Under the pieces are notes generated by a model. It saw only the letters and a program-made list of their open reading frames with translations, made no database searches and had not been told where the DNA came from. From Bacteroidota bacterium (GTDB taxonomy: Bacteria; Bacteroidota; Bacteroidia; Cytophagales; Cytophagaceae): DNA of 64,000 nucleotides. Position numbers and translations under genes: made by a program. Below, in pieces: positions 1-8,642 of the stretch. Where the stretch lies: assembly GCA_023392125.1 (NCBI GenBank), contig JAEVZS010000009.1, positions 124,001 to 188,000 on the forward strand, given 5' to 3'. Position 1 is the stretch's first letter. The number at the start of each line of letters is the position of its first letter.

Positions 1-1146
1 CAGGATTACAGAAAACGGTTTCTGAAAGAACTGAGTACGGAAGAAATAGCGTGTTATCTTAATATTATTGATTCTGATGACGGAGTGGATATCCTCAATC
101 AGCTCGGTGTAAAGAGACGGGAAGAAGTGCTGCTGCTGATTACCAATCAGGAAAAAGCCTCATATATAGTTGATCTTTTGCACTATGAGCCGGATTGTGC
201 CGGCGGACTCATGGCAAAAGAGCTTGTAAAAGCAAATATTAACTGGACTATCAACCAGTGTATTGATGAGGTTCGGCGCCAATCCAGGATAGTTGAAAAA
301 ATTTACTCCATATATGTAGTAGATAATAATGATCGTTTGCTGGGAGTTGTGGCATTGCCCAGTCTCCTGCTTTCGGATGGCAATATGCTTGTTGCGGATG
401 TCTATAATCCGGATATTATTCTTGTGGAAACTTACAGAGAAGCGGATGAAGTTGCACGAATTATGCAAAAGTATGATCTTGAAAGTATTCCGGTAGTGAA
501 TGTACAAGGAAAGCTGGCCGGCAGAATTACAATTGATGACGTAATCGATGTAATTACTGAAATGGCAGAGCTTGAACGCCAGATGATGGCTGGTATATCC
601 GAAAGTATAGAAGAAGATGCCAGTATCTGGGCTCTTTCCAAGTCAAGGTTGCCATGGCTTATAGTCGGTATGACCGGGGGAATGCTGGGGGCGTGGTTTA
701 TGGGGCTGTTTGAAGAAAATATCAAAATGATACCGGCCATGGCCTTTTTTATACCGCTGATTACGGCAACCGGCGGCAACGTTGGTATTCAGTCATCTTC
801 GATCGTAGTACAGTCACTGGCGGGAAGAGAAGATCTTGATGCCTTCAATCTTGGCAGAATGCTCAAGGGGCTTCTGGTCGCATTACTTAACGGACTGGCT
901 ATATCTCTTTTGGTATTTACCTTCAATGCCATTGTCGGACAGGATATGCGGCTGGCCTTTGTTGTGTCACTTGCCTTATTAAGTGTAGTGCTTATTGCTT
1001 CTTTTTTCGGGACTGTAACTCCGCTGGTACTGGACCGGATCGGGATAAATCCGGCTCTGGCCTCAGGTCCTTTTATTACCACAACCAATGATTTGATTGG
1101 TCTGGCAATATATTTTATAGTAGCTCATTCTTTACTGAATTTCTGA
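1..1146 (+). CDS. mgtE: Magnesium transporter MgtE, 5' truncated by window edge
   Basis: Inner-membrane Mg2+ channel/transporter of the MgtE family. The reading frame is open from base 1, so the true start lies outside the window; the GTG at 85 is internal. The visible part begins in the helical MgtE N domain (an LSTEEIACYLNII segment), followed by two CBS domains up to about base 600 that sense Mg2+ in known homologues. From about base 640 comes the membrane domain, starting at a PWLIVG segment and containing the family signature GGNVGIQ at about 774-794. The C-terminus is complete. Only one base separates its stop from the next gene, so the two are probably cotranscribed. Confidence 0.93.
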   Translation, partial: QDYRKRFLKELSTEEIACYLNIIDSDDGVDILNQLGVKRREEVLLLITNQEKASYIVDLLHYEPDCAGGLMAKELVKANINWTINQCIDEVRRQSRIVEKIYSIYVVDNNDRLLGVVALPSLLLSDGNMLVADVYNPDIILVETYREADEVARIMQKYDLESIPVVNVQGKLAGRITIDDVIDVITEMAELERQMMAGISESIEEDASIWALSKSRLPWLIVGMTGGMLGAWFMGLFEENIKMIPAMAFFIPLITATGGNVGIQSSSIVVQSLAGREDLDAFNLGRMLKGLLVALLNGLAISLLVFTFNAIVGQDMRLAFVVSLALLSVVLIASFFGTVTPLVLDRIGINPALASGPFITTTNDLIGLAIYFIVAHSLLNF

Positions 1147-1147
1147 T

Positions 1148-2083
1148 ATGCTGAATAAGTGTCTGATTGTTGATGAGATGCATCCGTCTATTATCTCTCT
1201 TCTTGCTTCCTGTGGTCTTGAAGCAGATTACCAACCTGGTATTCAACGAAGTGAAGTTCTGGAAATTATTCACAAATATGCAGGGTTACTGGTTCGCAGT
1301 AAGCTGAAAATCGATCGTGAATTGCTGGAAAATGCCTCAAGGCTTGTTTTTATCGGAAGAGCAGGGGCCGGTGTAGATCTTATCGATGTTGAGGAAGTTG
1401 AAAAAAGAAACATACGCCTTTTCAACGCTCCGGAAGGCAATAGGGATGCTTTGGCCGAACATGCAGTTGGAATGCTTTTTGCTTTGCTGAATAAAATAAT
1501 TTCAGCAGACAAAGAGGTGCGCAGCGGTCTGTGGCAAAGGGAAGCAAACAGAGGGGCGGAACTATATAAGAAAACAATCGCGCTGATCGGGTATGGTTAT
1601 ATGGGAAGAGCATTTGCAAGGCGTCTTTCTGCATTTGGCTGTACCATATTGGTGTATGACAAGGAACCTGTTCAAACTGAACCCGGAATCGTGCTGACAG
1701 ACATGGAGACGATCTGTAAAGAGGCTGATGTGGTTAGTTTTCACGTACCTCTGACTGACGAAACGCGCTTCATGGCTGATTTTGCTTATTTTGACCGGTT
1801 TAAGAAAAATATCTGGGTGGTAAATACAGCCAGAGGCGAAATTTTGAAGTTAAGGGATCTGATCAGTCATCTTAAATCGGGAAAAATACGGGGAGCAGCT
1901 CTGGATGTTCTGGAAAATGAAAAATTTAATACATTCACTCCGGAACAGCATAAAGATTTTAACGAGCTGATTCGTTTTGAGAATGTGATTCTGACCCCTC
2001 ATGTAGGAGGATGGTCTTATGAATCTTATGTAAGAATTAATGAAGTTTTGATAGAAAAAATTCGAAATTCCGGCCTTTTTTAG
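1148..2083 (+). CDS. D-isomer-specific 2-hydroxyacid dehydrogenase (SerA-like)
   Basis: NAD-dependent dehydrogenase of the D-2-hydroxyacid family, 311 residues, without the C-terminal ACT or ASB regulatory domains of full-length SerA. The Rossmann glycine motif GYGYMG is at 148-153, and an acidic residue at the end of the next strand (Asp171) favours NAD over NADP. The substrate-binding arginine lies in NTARG (Arg229), and the catalytic histidine in TPHVGG (His285) is present. The RSKLKID and NAPEGNRDALAEHAVG segments resemble 3-phosphoglycerate dehydrogenases, so serine biosynthesis is plausible, but no other serine gene is nearby and the substrate is not proven. It starts one base after mgtE. 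Confidence 0.85.
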   Translation: MLNKCLIVDEMHPSIISLLASCGLEADYQPGIQRSEVLEIIHKYAGLLVRSKLKIDRELLENASRLVFIGRAGAGVDLIDVEEVEKRNIRLFNAPEGNRDALAEHAVGMLFALLNKIISADKEVRSGLWQREANRGAELYKKTIALIGYGYMGRAFARRLSAFGCTILVYDKEPVQTEPGIVLTDMETICKEADVVSFHVPLTDETRFMADFAYFDRFKKNIWVVNTARGEILKLRDLISHLKSGKIRGAALDVLENEKFNTFTPEQHKDFNELIRFENVILTPHVGGWSYESYVRINEVLIEKIRNSGLF

Positions 2084-2104
2084 AAGAGTAAGCGATCTTC
2101 TGAT

Positions 2105-2136
2105 TTTGTTTTTTGGAATAAATTGTCGTAATTTTG
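2105..2136 (+). promoter_or_regulatory. Predicted Bacteroidota housekeeping promoter for greA
   Basis: TTTG at 2105-2108, a 20-base spacer, then TAATTTTG at 2129-2136. This matches the Bacteroidota consensus TTTG-N19/20-TAnnTTTG exactly. The predicted transcript start is about 2142, roughly 60 bases before the greA ATG and just at the base of the hairpin at 2145-2172. Confidence 0.55.
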
Positions 2137-2144
2137 ATAAAATT

Positions 2145-2172
2145 AAAACGGTCAAAATGAGCCGTTTTTTTT
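2145..2172 (+). terminator. Intrinsic terminator after the mgtE-dehydrogenase unit
   Basis: Seven-base-pair stem AAAACGG (2145-2151) with CCGTTTT (2162-2168), a 10-base loop, and a run of eight T (2165-2172). It would end the upstream unit, but it sits at the 5' end of the predicted greA transcript. Confidence 0.6.
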
Positions 2173-2201
2173 ATTGTTTATATGTTAAAATTGGGTAAAG
2201 T

Positions 2202-2678
2202 ATGAGTAAGGTAACTTATTACACCGAAGAAGGGTTGAGAAAACTGAAAGATGAATTAACCTTTCTCAAAACCAAAGGAAGATCTGATATAGCCAGGCAG
2301 ATTGCCGAGGCAAGGGACAAAGGCGACTTAAGTGAAAATGCCGAATACGATGCAGCTAAAGATGCTCAGGGGCTTCTTGAGCTAAAGATATCCAAGCTCG
2401 AGGAAGTTGTTTCTAATGCCCGTGTAATTGATGAAAGCACAATTGATACAAATAAGGTATCCATTCTTACTACTGTTAAAATCAAAAACAAAAAGAATGG
2501 AGCGGTATTGAAATATACCCTTGTTGCAGAAGAAGAAGCCGATCTTAAAGCAGGAAAAATTTCTGTGAAATCGCCAATAGGAGCCGGGCTGCTGGGTAAG
2601 CAGAAAGGAGACGTCGTTGAAATCACCGTACCTGCCGGGAAAATGGAATTTCAGATCGAAGATATAACCCTGGAATAA
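2202..2678 (+). CDS. greA: Transcription elongation factor GreA
   Basis: 158 residues, the normal length for GreA. The N-terminal coiled coil carries the tip motif GDLSENAEYDAAKD, whose acidic residues enter the RNA polymerase secondary channel and stimulate cleavage of backtracked RNA. The C-terminal FKBP-like domain includes the conserved SPIGAGLLGKQKGD segment. The ATG at 2202 gives the expected N-terminus (SKVTYYTEEGLRKLK). The HIT gene follows after 17 bases, so the pair is probably an operon, with a promoter predicted at 2105-2136. Confidence 0.97.
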   Translation: MSKVTYYTEEGLRKLKDELTFLKTKGRSDIARQIAEARDKGDLSENAEYDAAKDAQGLLELKISKLEEVVSNARVIDESTIDTNKVSILTTVKIKNKKNGAVLKYTLVAEEEADLKAGKISVKSPIGAGLLGKQKGDVVEITVPAGKMEFQIEDITLE

Positions 2679-2695
2679 TAATCAGTTATACATCA

Positions 2696-3094
2696 ATGGC
2701 ATCCGTTTTTACAAAGATCATTAACCGGGAAATACCAGGATACATAGTTGCAGAGGACGATGAATATATTGCGTTTCTGGATATAAGCCCTATTGCTCCC
2801 GGCCATACCCTTGTTATTCCTAAAAAAGAAGTTGATTATATCTTTTCTCTGGAGGATAACCATTTGTCAGGGCTTATGACTTTTGCAAAGAAAGTAGCGC
2901 TGGCGCTCGAAAAAGCTGTTCCGTGCAAACGTATAGGAATTGCGGTGATTGGCCTTGAGGTTCCTCATGCACACGTACATCTGGTGCCTTTAAATTCTGT
3001 GGGAGATATAAACTTTAGTAAGCAGAAGTTGTCAATACCTGCGGAAGTCATGGAAAAACTGACTCAAAGCATAAAAGAAAAATTTACTAATTAA
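2696..3094 (+). CDS. HIT family nucleotide-binding hydrolase
   Basis: 132-residue histidine-triad protein. The triad is seen as HAHVH (His91, His93, His95), where the middle histidine is the nucleophile in known family members, which split nucleotide phosphoramidates or dinucleoside polyphosphates. The N-terminal pattern CxxC for zinc is absent; the protein begins SVFTKIINREIPGYIVAEDD, typical of the Hint/PKCI branch. It is placed 17 bases after greA and ends before a hairpin at 3117-3156. The physiological substrate cannot be told from sequence. Confidence 0.93.
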   Translation: MASVFTKIINREIPGYIVAEDDEYIAFLDISPIAPGHTLVIPKKEVDYIFSLEDNHLSGLMTFAKKVALALEKAVPCKRIGIAVIGLEVPHAHVHLVPLNSVGDINFSKQKLSIPAEVMEKLTQSIKEKFTN

Positions 3095-3116
3095 TTTCAG
3101 TATCGCCTGATTTGAT

Positions 3117-3156
3117 AATCCGGAACTTTCTACTAAAGCAGGTTTCGGATTTTTTA
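3117..3156. terminator. Terminator between HIT gene and convergent GH8 gene
   Basis: Nine-base-pair stem: AATCCGGAA (3117-3125) with TTTCGGATT (3143-3151, one G-T pair), followed by a T-rich stretch on the plus strand. It overlaps the stop codon of the minus-strand cellulase gene. Confidence 0.6.
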
Positions 3157-4569
3157 TTTTTTATGCAGACGAACAACCTTCATTTTACCGGCATAGGTTA
3201 TCTGCATCAGATATATGCCGCTTGATAAACTGCCACCTACAGTCTGATTCGGGGAGTTTATTTCTGAAGATTCATAAACAACCCCTTGTTCATCCATAAT
3301 TTCATACGCTAAGGGATACATGTCTTTTTCAGCCGGCAGATTAAGAGCCGTCTGATCATAAAAGGGATTGGGAGCAATTAGCTGACTACTGACTTCAGAC
3401 TCTGATGGAGCCTCTGAACGATGCTTTGAAGGTGCTACAGGCTGTCTGAAAAGCCCGGTTAGCAAAAACAGGCTAAGCGTCTTTACAGACTGGCTATAGA
3501 AAGAATGATCGTCCTCTGTTGCGATAAGATCCGAATATATCGCATCAAGGTACATGGGATTATAGCCTGTCATTGCAGCGCAGGCAAATGGCCCGACAAA
3601 TGAGCTGTTGTGATAGCTGCCTGTTGCCGTGCCCTCCTGAGTATAACCGTCAACGATATTTTCAGCTCCGCCAAGACGTGTAAGTACAAAATCATTACAG
3701 CGGTTCAGATAGTTTCTAGCCTGCAGGTTACCGGTCCATAAGTAGTCAAGGGCAACCTTAAACGGCACTCTGGCAGCATCATAATAATATGTTCTGCCAT
3801 CGAAAAAAGCATTATTGCCAGCGGCAATATTTTGTCCGGCGGCATCTGTCCGGTCAGATATCAGTCCGCCGCAGGCATTGTTGCGTGTCAGATTTTCATT
3901 GATAATATGATAGCAATTGTCCGCGACGCGATTCCAGAAATCAGAATCTTCGCTAAATTCCCCGAATACTCTGAAATGAGCAGGCGAGAAATACGCTGTA
4001 TTCATTCCAGCCTCTGAAGCAGGCTGATCAGTACCTCTTACAGTATAGTTTGTACTATCTATTTCAAATTTCCTGATTGCGTTCAAAAGACGCATAGCTG
4101 CAGTATGATATTCAGAAGCTTTGTCCGGCCATTGTTTTATGGCAGCTATCAGCGCCAGGCAAGCATCAAAATCAGCACCGGACAATGCATTGTAAGAAAC
4201 GATACCACCACTGGCATCCGTTTTGGCATGCATCAGACCATGCGCATTGCTATGAGCATGGTAGTAGTTCCATAAACCGTCAAAAACCTGCTGGTCGCTT
4301 GCATAAACAGCCAGAAGCATACCCCAGCCGATTCCTTCAGAGGTTGTTTGTTCCGGATTGACCCACTTCACACGGGCAAATGTTCCCGCCTGAACTATAA
4401 AATTCTTTTTCCAGAGATCATAATTTGCGAGTGCTTCCTCAGGAGCAGCGATAGCTGGCATTGCGCCGTAGAAATAAGAAGTCGTATTGTCTGAGCTTTC
4501 TTTAGCATCACCATAACTCCGATAGGAGAATGTGAAGCAAATGCTGATCAACAAAAGTGCTCGTATCAT
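3154..4569 (-). CDS. Secreted GH8 endoglucanase with T9SS sorting domain
   Basis: Glycoside hydrolase family 8, a family of endo-beta-1,4-glucanases (also chitosanases and xylanases). Signal peptide at residues 1-20. The proton-donor glutamate lies in TTSEGIGWGM (Glu78). The SGADFDACLAL segment (Asp133/Asp135) matches the substrate-contact region before the second catalytic site of GH8, and the GH8 fold continues to about residue 375. After a Ser/Glu-rich linker, about 75 C-terminal residues (from APNPFYDQ to VVRLHKK) form a type A T9SS sorting domain, so the enzyme should be exported across the outer membrane and possibly kept on the cell surface. No cellulose-binding module is visible. Cellulose is the likely substrate; chitosan or xylan cannot be excluded. 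Confidence 0.9.
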   Translation of the reverse strand: MIRALLLISICFTFSYRSYGDAKESSDNTTSYFYGAMPAIAAPEEALANYDLWKKNFIVQAGTFARVKWVNPEQTTSEGIGWGMLLAVYASDQQVFDGLWNYYHAHSNAHGLMHAKTDASGGIVSYNALSGADFDACLALIAAIKQWPDKASEYHTAAMRLLNAIRKFEIDSTNYTVRGTDQPASEAGMNTAYFSPAHFRVFGEFSEDSDFWNRVADNCYHIINENLTRNNACGGLISDRTDAAGQNIAAGNNAFFDGRTYYYDAARVPFKVALDYLWTGNLQARNYLNRCNDFVLTRLGGAENIVDGYTQEGTATGSYHNSSFVGPFACAAMTGYNPMYLDAIYSDLIATEDDHSFYSQSVKTLSLFLLTGLFRQPVAPSKHRSEAPSESEVSSQLIAPNPFYDQTALNLPAEKDMYPLAYEIMDEQGVVYESSEINSPNQTVGGSLSSGIYLMQITYAGKMKVVRLHKK

Positions 4570-4729
4570 AAAGCTAAAAATTTCTTATACGTTCAACCGG
4601 CCTGTTTTGCCAATGTTATTAAAATAGGAAAAAAGAAATAATTAGTTTGACTTTACGAAGTAAGTAAATAAAGGTTGCAAAACGGATAAAACTTATCTAT
4701 GGTGAATGATATGAAAGCACCTCACACAA

Positions 4730-5503
4730 TCACATTCTCAGATTAAAATGCTGTTTGGGTGCATTCTTTCTGAAAAAAACAATACCAAAATGAAACAAGT
4801 CAATTGAAATGGTAATCTCTTCTCTGGCAATAATGGTATCCCAGGCATTTTTCATATCCGGTGACCAATAGATATCATCAAAAATCATGATACTGTTTTC
4901 ATGCATATAGGGCAACAGCATATCAAAATATTCCAGGGTTGGCTTGTATTGGTGATTGGCATCGAGAAAAGCCAGATCTATTTTTGAGATCGTTGGGATC
5001 ACGGAAGGAAGAGTTTCTGCAATGTCACCAACATATACCTTGGTATTGTTAATATTTAGTCTTTTATGCATGCGTGAGGCATAAGCAGCAAGATTCGGAC
5101 ACCCCTCCAGACTGAATACAGCGCTTTGTGTATTGGCAGAGGCCAGATAAGCAGTCGTAAAACCCAGGGAAGTTCCCAGCTCCAAAATAGTTTTTGCTTT
5201 TATAAACCAGGCCAGTCGAAACAGAATCTGTGCTTTTGAAGCATCTGTTACACTCCGGGAAACGATGTCAGCGATATGGCGTTGCCGGTCTTTTCCGGTG
5301 CCAAAATCGGTTACAGTTATGGTTGTTTTATCTTTTAGCGCCCTGTTTCGGAATGATTCAATTTTGGAAAATGCATAAAACTGTTTATCCGTATGGATCG
5401 CCGAGGTATACAGATAAAACAAAAACGGTGAGTGAACAGAGTGTTCATCACCGGATATAAGAAAATGTCTGATGTATTGACAGAATCGAAAAAGGGAATT
5501 CAC
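4730..5503 (-). CDS. Class I SAM-dependent methyltransferase
   Basis: 257 residues. Motif I is ILELGTSLGFTTAYLA at about residue 107, the post-I acidic residue is in the SLEG segment, and the IDLAFLDANHQY motif resembles the O-methyltransferase/Methyltransf_24 group. The acceptor substrate is unknown. The start is a GTG at 5503: there is no ATG before the methyltransferase core, and an in-frame stop (5519-5521) lies just upstream. It begins five bases after the apaG stop, so translational coupling with apaG is likely. Confidence 0.8.
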   Translation of the reverse strand: MNSLFRFCQYIRHFLISGDEHSVHSPFLFYLYTSAIHTDKQFYAFSKIESFRNRALKDKTTITVTDFGTGKDRQRHIADIVSRSVTDASKAQILFRLAWFIKAKTILELGTSLGFTTAYLASANTQSAVFSLEGCPNLAAYASRMHKRLNINNTKVYVGDIAETLPSVIPTISKIDLAFLDANHQYKPTLEYFDMLLPYMHENSIMIFDDIYWSPDMKNAWDTIIAREEITISIDLFHFGIVFFRKNAPKQHFNLRM

Positions 5504-5508
5504 AAAGT

Positions 5509-5895
5509 TTAGTTCAGCTTATAAGGTACAATCATTACAAACTCTGGTATGGTAACCCTGAATTTGCTGCCGTCCACAACTCTTTCCATCAGATAAGTGC
5601 CTTTCATTTTTCCCATTTCGGTTTTGAGGTTACAACCGGATACGTATTCATGAAATTCTCCCGGCTCAAGTGTAGGTTGCTGCCCGACGACACCTTCACC
5701 TTCTACTTCTCTGACAGCTGCCTGAGCGTCGTGTATTTTCCAGTGTCTTCTCAAAAGCTGGACGGTATAGTTACTGTTGTTTTCGATCCGGATACGGTAG
5801 GTGAAAACAAAATGAGACTGTACCGGGCTTGAATAGTCGGGTTGATAAGTTGTCTCTACAGAAACTTTAACTCCGTCGGTGACTTGTGTAATCAT
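5509..5895 (-). CDS. apaG: ApaG family protein
   Basis: 128 residues, the usual ApaG length. It has the fibronectin-III-like ApaG fold with the family segments FVFTYRIRIENNS, LLRRHWKIHDA, VEGEGVVGQQPTLEPGEFHEY and MKGTYLMERVVDG. ApaG was linked to Co2+/Mg2+ resistance in enterobacteria, but its biochemical role is still unclear. It is the first gene of a short minus-strand unit with the methyltransferase and is divergent from ung. Confidence 0.95.
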   Translation of the reverse strand: MITQVTDGVKVSVETTYQPDYSSPVQSHFVFTYRIRIENNSNYTVQLLRRHWKIHDAQAAVREVEGEGVVGQQPTLEPGEFHEYVSGCNLKTEMGKMKGTYLMERVVDGSKFRVTIPEFVMIVPYKLN

Positions 5896-6007
5896 GACTG
5901 GAAATTTTTGGTTGTGTACTAAAATTACAATTAAAATTTGATTTTTTAAATTTATGTTCGAATAATTGCCTTCTCAAAAGTCCTCGAACAATGAACTTTT
6001 ATAATTT

Positions 6008-6670
6008 ATGACGGTAACTATTAATCCGACCTGGCAACCATACTTGCAGGAGGAATTTGACAAGCAGTATTTTTCCAATCTGGTTCATTTCGTAAAAAAA
6101 GAAGTCGCTACCCATACGATATACCCACCGGGGAAGTTAATCTTCAATGCCTTTGACAAGTGCCCTTTTGATAAGGTAAGAGTCGTAATAATAGGGCAGG
6201 ACCCTTATCATGGCCCGGGACAAGCAAACGGTTTATGTTTTTCCGTAAATGATGGTATTCCTTTTCCACCCTCGCTTAAGAATATATTTAAAGAGATAAA
6301 AGATGATCTGGGAAAAGAAATTCCCAGGAGTGGAAATCTGGAACGCTGGGCGGTGCAGGGAGTATTGTTGCTCAATGCTACACTGACTGTCAGGGCAGGG
6401 CAGGCAGGTAGCCATCAGAATAAAGGCTGGGAGGAGTTTACCGATGCTGTTATCCGGAAAGTATCAGATGAAAAATCAGATCTTGTGTTTCTGCTATGGG
6501 GAGCATATGCCCAAAAGAAAGAATTGCTGATCGATACACACAAACATCATGTTCTGAAATCCGCTCACCCTTCTCCGTTTTCAGCAGACCGGGGATTTTT
6601 TGGTAACAGGCATTTTAGCAAAACCAATGAATTTCTTGTGAAAAAAGGGCTGGAACCGATCAATTGGTAA
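6008..6670 (+). CDS. ung: Uracil-DNA glycosylase (family 1)
   Basis: Removes uracil from DNA in base excision repair. 220 residues. Motif A is GQDPYHGPGQANG with the catalytic water-activating Asp65, the uracil-stacking region is LCFSV, and motif B is HPSPFSADRGFFG with His187 and the DNA-intercalating loop. All key residues of family 1 are present. The ATG at 6008 gives the normal N-terminus. It is a single-gene unit closed by the strong hairpin at 6708-6740. Confidence 0.98.
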   Translation: MTVTINPTWQPYLQEEFDKQYFSNLVHFVKKEVATHTIYPPGKLIFNAFDKCPFDKVRVVIIGQDPYHGPGQANGLCFSVNDGIPFPPSLKNIFKEIKDDLGKEIPRSGNLERWAVQGVLLLNATLTVRAGQAGSHQNKGWEEFTDAVIRKVSDEKSDLVFLLWGAYAQKKELLIDTHKHHVLKSAHPSPFSADRGFFGNRHFSKTNEFLVKKGLEPINW

Positions 6671-6707
6671 AGTCTTCCACCTTTGATCTGATAATCAAAA
6701 AAAATAA

Positions 6708-6740
6708 AAAGAGAGGTTATCTGTCGGACAACCTCTCTTT
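6708..6740. terminator. Bidirectional terminator between ung and yidC
   Basis: Perfect 11-base-pair stem AAAGAGAGGTT (6708-6718) with AACCTCTCTTT (6730-6740) around an 11-base loop. A-run on one side and T-run on the other, so it can serve both convergent genes. Confidence 0.85.
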
Positions 6741-6763
6741 CTTATCATAATCAAAAGGAAGAA

Positions 6764-8596
6764 TTATTCCTTACCTTTTTGTTTCTGCTGTTTCAGCATC
6801 TCCTCACGGGTCTTCATAGCCTCCTGCACACGATCCATAAACTTGCTTCCTTTTTTTCCGCCACCTGTCGCATGTTTTTTGCGATTTTCTTCCATTGCCA
6901 CACGCAGCTTGTCTTCATCCACAAAGCGTTTGATGATGAATTGCTGGCCTATAGTAAGAATATTGGATACAAAGTAGTAGAAACTAAGACCTGCAGGAAA
7001 GCTGTTAAGAACAAACAGAAGTACTACAGGCATTATGTACGTAATTGATTTCATAGGTCCGGTTTGCGTGCTCATCTGATTATTGAAATGCGTATAAGCA
7101 AGAGTAGACAATGTCATCAAAAGTGTAAATATACTCACGTGGGCTCCATAGAAAGGAATAGTAAACGGGAGCTTAATCAGAGCATCGTACGTGGACAAAT
7201 CGGGAGCCCATAAGAAAGCTTCCTGACGCAGCTCAATGGAGTTAGGGAAAAAGCTGAACATGGCTAACAGCACCGGCATGGATAATAAAACCGGAATACA
7301 GCCGCTAAGCGGATTAATACCTACTTTGGAGTACAAGGCCATCTGCTCGGTCTGTATTTTTTGCATATCATCTCCGTATTTCTCCTTGATTACATCAAGC
7401 TCCGGCTTTAAGACCTTCATTTTGGCCATAGCGATATATGACTTGAATGAAAGAGGAAGGAGAATAAGCTTGATCAGAATACCAAGGATTACAATGATAA
7501 ATCCATATTTCCATTCCATATGACCAAACATGTAGTCAAGGAAATTGAATGTCGGAATAACAATAAAGCGGTTAAAAGCATTGATTACAGGCCAGCCGAG
7601 GTTAACGTTTTTATGAAAGCCGTCAGCAACGGGCTTCATTGTCTGAAAGTGGTTAGGGCCAAAGAAGTACTTAAACTCGGCTTTGCCTGTTTTAATATCG
7701 CCTATAGGAATCAGCAAATCTGTTTTAAGAACCTTTACGACAGAATCATTTTCCGGCACACTTGATTCTACATAGCCATTTTCGAAGCTTCTTTGCGCAA
7801 TGATCGCAGAAGTAAAGAATTTTTGTTTGAGCCCGACCCATTTTACAGGTGTACTGATTGTTTCAGCTTCTTTGCTGCTTGAAGCTTCCGTCAGATTATC
7901 AAAACCATCTTCGGAAGTATAGAAATTAACGGTAGTTCTTTCCCTGTTCATTTTAAGATCAGGCTCGACATTCGGCTGGTTGGTAGTCCAGGAAAATTTT
8001 ACTGCTTCATTTTCAATAATACGATCTGTTCCTTCCATTGCGAGGTCATAACCGATGGTATACCCCCTGGGCGGAAAAACATAGCGCTGCGTGATATGCT
8101 GGTTTTCACCCAGAGCAATACGGTACAGAACAATGGTGGAATCACCTTTCTTTTCAACGACCGGTGTATAAAAAAGAGTTTTCAGATCAACAATGCCCCG
8201 CTCTGTGTTTACTTTTAACGTTGTTACAGAATTTTCAGGGGTGATCAGGTAAAGCGGTTTCTTGTCCGGTGTAAAGTATTTTTTCAGTAAAACTTTACTG
8301 ATATTGCCGCCTTTGCTGCTGAAAGTAACCTGTACGTCATCGTTTTCAAGAACTGTTAATTCTTCATTGCCTTCTGCAGCTATAGCAAATGCTCCCATGC
8401 GTAGCTGAAGAGCGGCTTTTCTGGCAGAGTCCAGCTCATAGGTGCTATGCGTGTCAGGAGCTTTTTCAGGAGCAGCCACTATTGCAGAGTCTTGAATTCT
8501 AGAATCCGAAACAGGTGCCTCCGGTTTAAAAAAATACATGTAGGCAACGAACATTACGGTTATTAATGCCATGCCTATTAACTGATTTCTATCCAT
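6764..8596 (-). CDS. yidC: Membrane protein insertase YidC
   Basis: 610 residues. N-terminal membrane anchor at about 6-21 (QLIGMALITVMFVAYMYFF), a large periplasmic beta domain to about residue 350, then the conserved 60KD_IMP insertase core with five membrane segments (for example INPLSGCIPVLLSMPVLLAMF and AGLSFYYFVSNILTIGQQFIIKRF). The C-terminus is basic (HATGGGKKGSKF, ending KQQKQKGKE), as in ribosome-binding tails. The core contains the positively charged LSFKSYIAMAKMK segment. It inserts and folds inner-membrane proteins with or without SecYEG. It is 46 bases downstream of pyrG in the same direction. Confidence 0.97.
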   Translation of the reverse strand: MDRNQLIGMALITVMFVAYMYFFKPEAPVSDSRIQDSAIVAAPEKAPDTHSTYELDSARKAALQLRMGAFAIAAEGNEELTVLENDDVQVTFSSKGGNISKVLLKKYFTPDKKPLYLITPENSVTTLKVNTERGIVDLKTLFYTPVVEKKGDSTIVLYRIALGENQHITQRYVFPPRGYTIGYDLAMEGTDRIIENEAVKFSWTTNQPNVEPDLKMNRERTTVNFYTSEDGFDNLTEASSSKEAETISTPVKWVGLKQKFFTSAIIAQRSFENGYVESSVPENDSVVKVLKTDLLIPIGDIKTGKAEFKYFFGPNHFQTMKPVADGFHKNVNLGWPVINAFNRFIVIPTFNFLDYMFGHMEWKYGFIIVILGILIKLILLPLSFKSYIAMAKMKVLKPELDVIKEKYGDDMQKIQTEQMALYSKVGINPLSGCIPVLLSMPVLLAMFSFFPNSIELRQEAFLWAPDLSTYDALIKLPFTIPFYGAHVSIFTLLMTLSTLAYTHFNNQMSTQTGPMKSITYIMPVVLLFVLNSFPAGLSFYYFVSNILTIGQQFIIKRFVDEDKLRVAMEENRKKHATGGGKKGSKFMDRVQEAMKTREEMLKQQKQKGKE

Positions 8597-8642
8597 TTTT
8601 ACTTACAGTGATTTGCGTAGTTTTTATTTGGTAAATAGTGTT

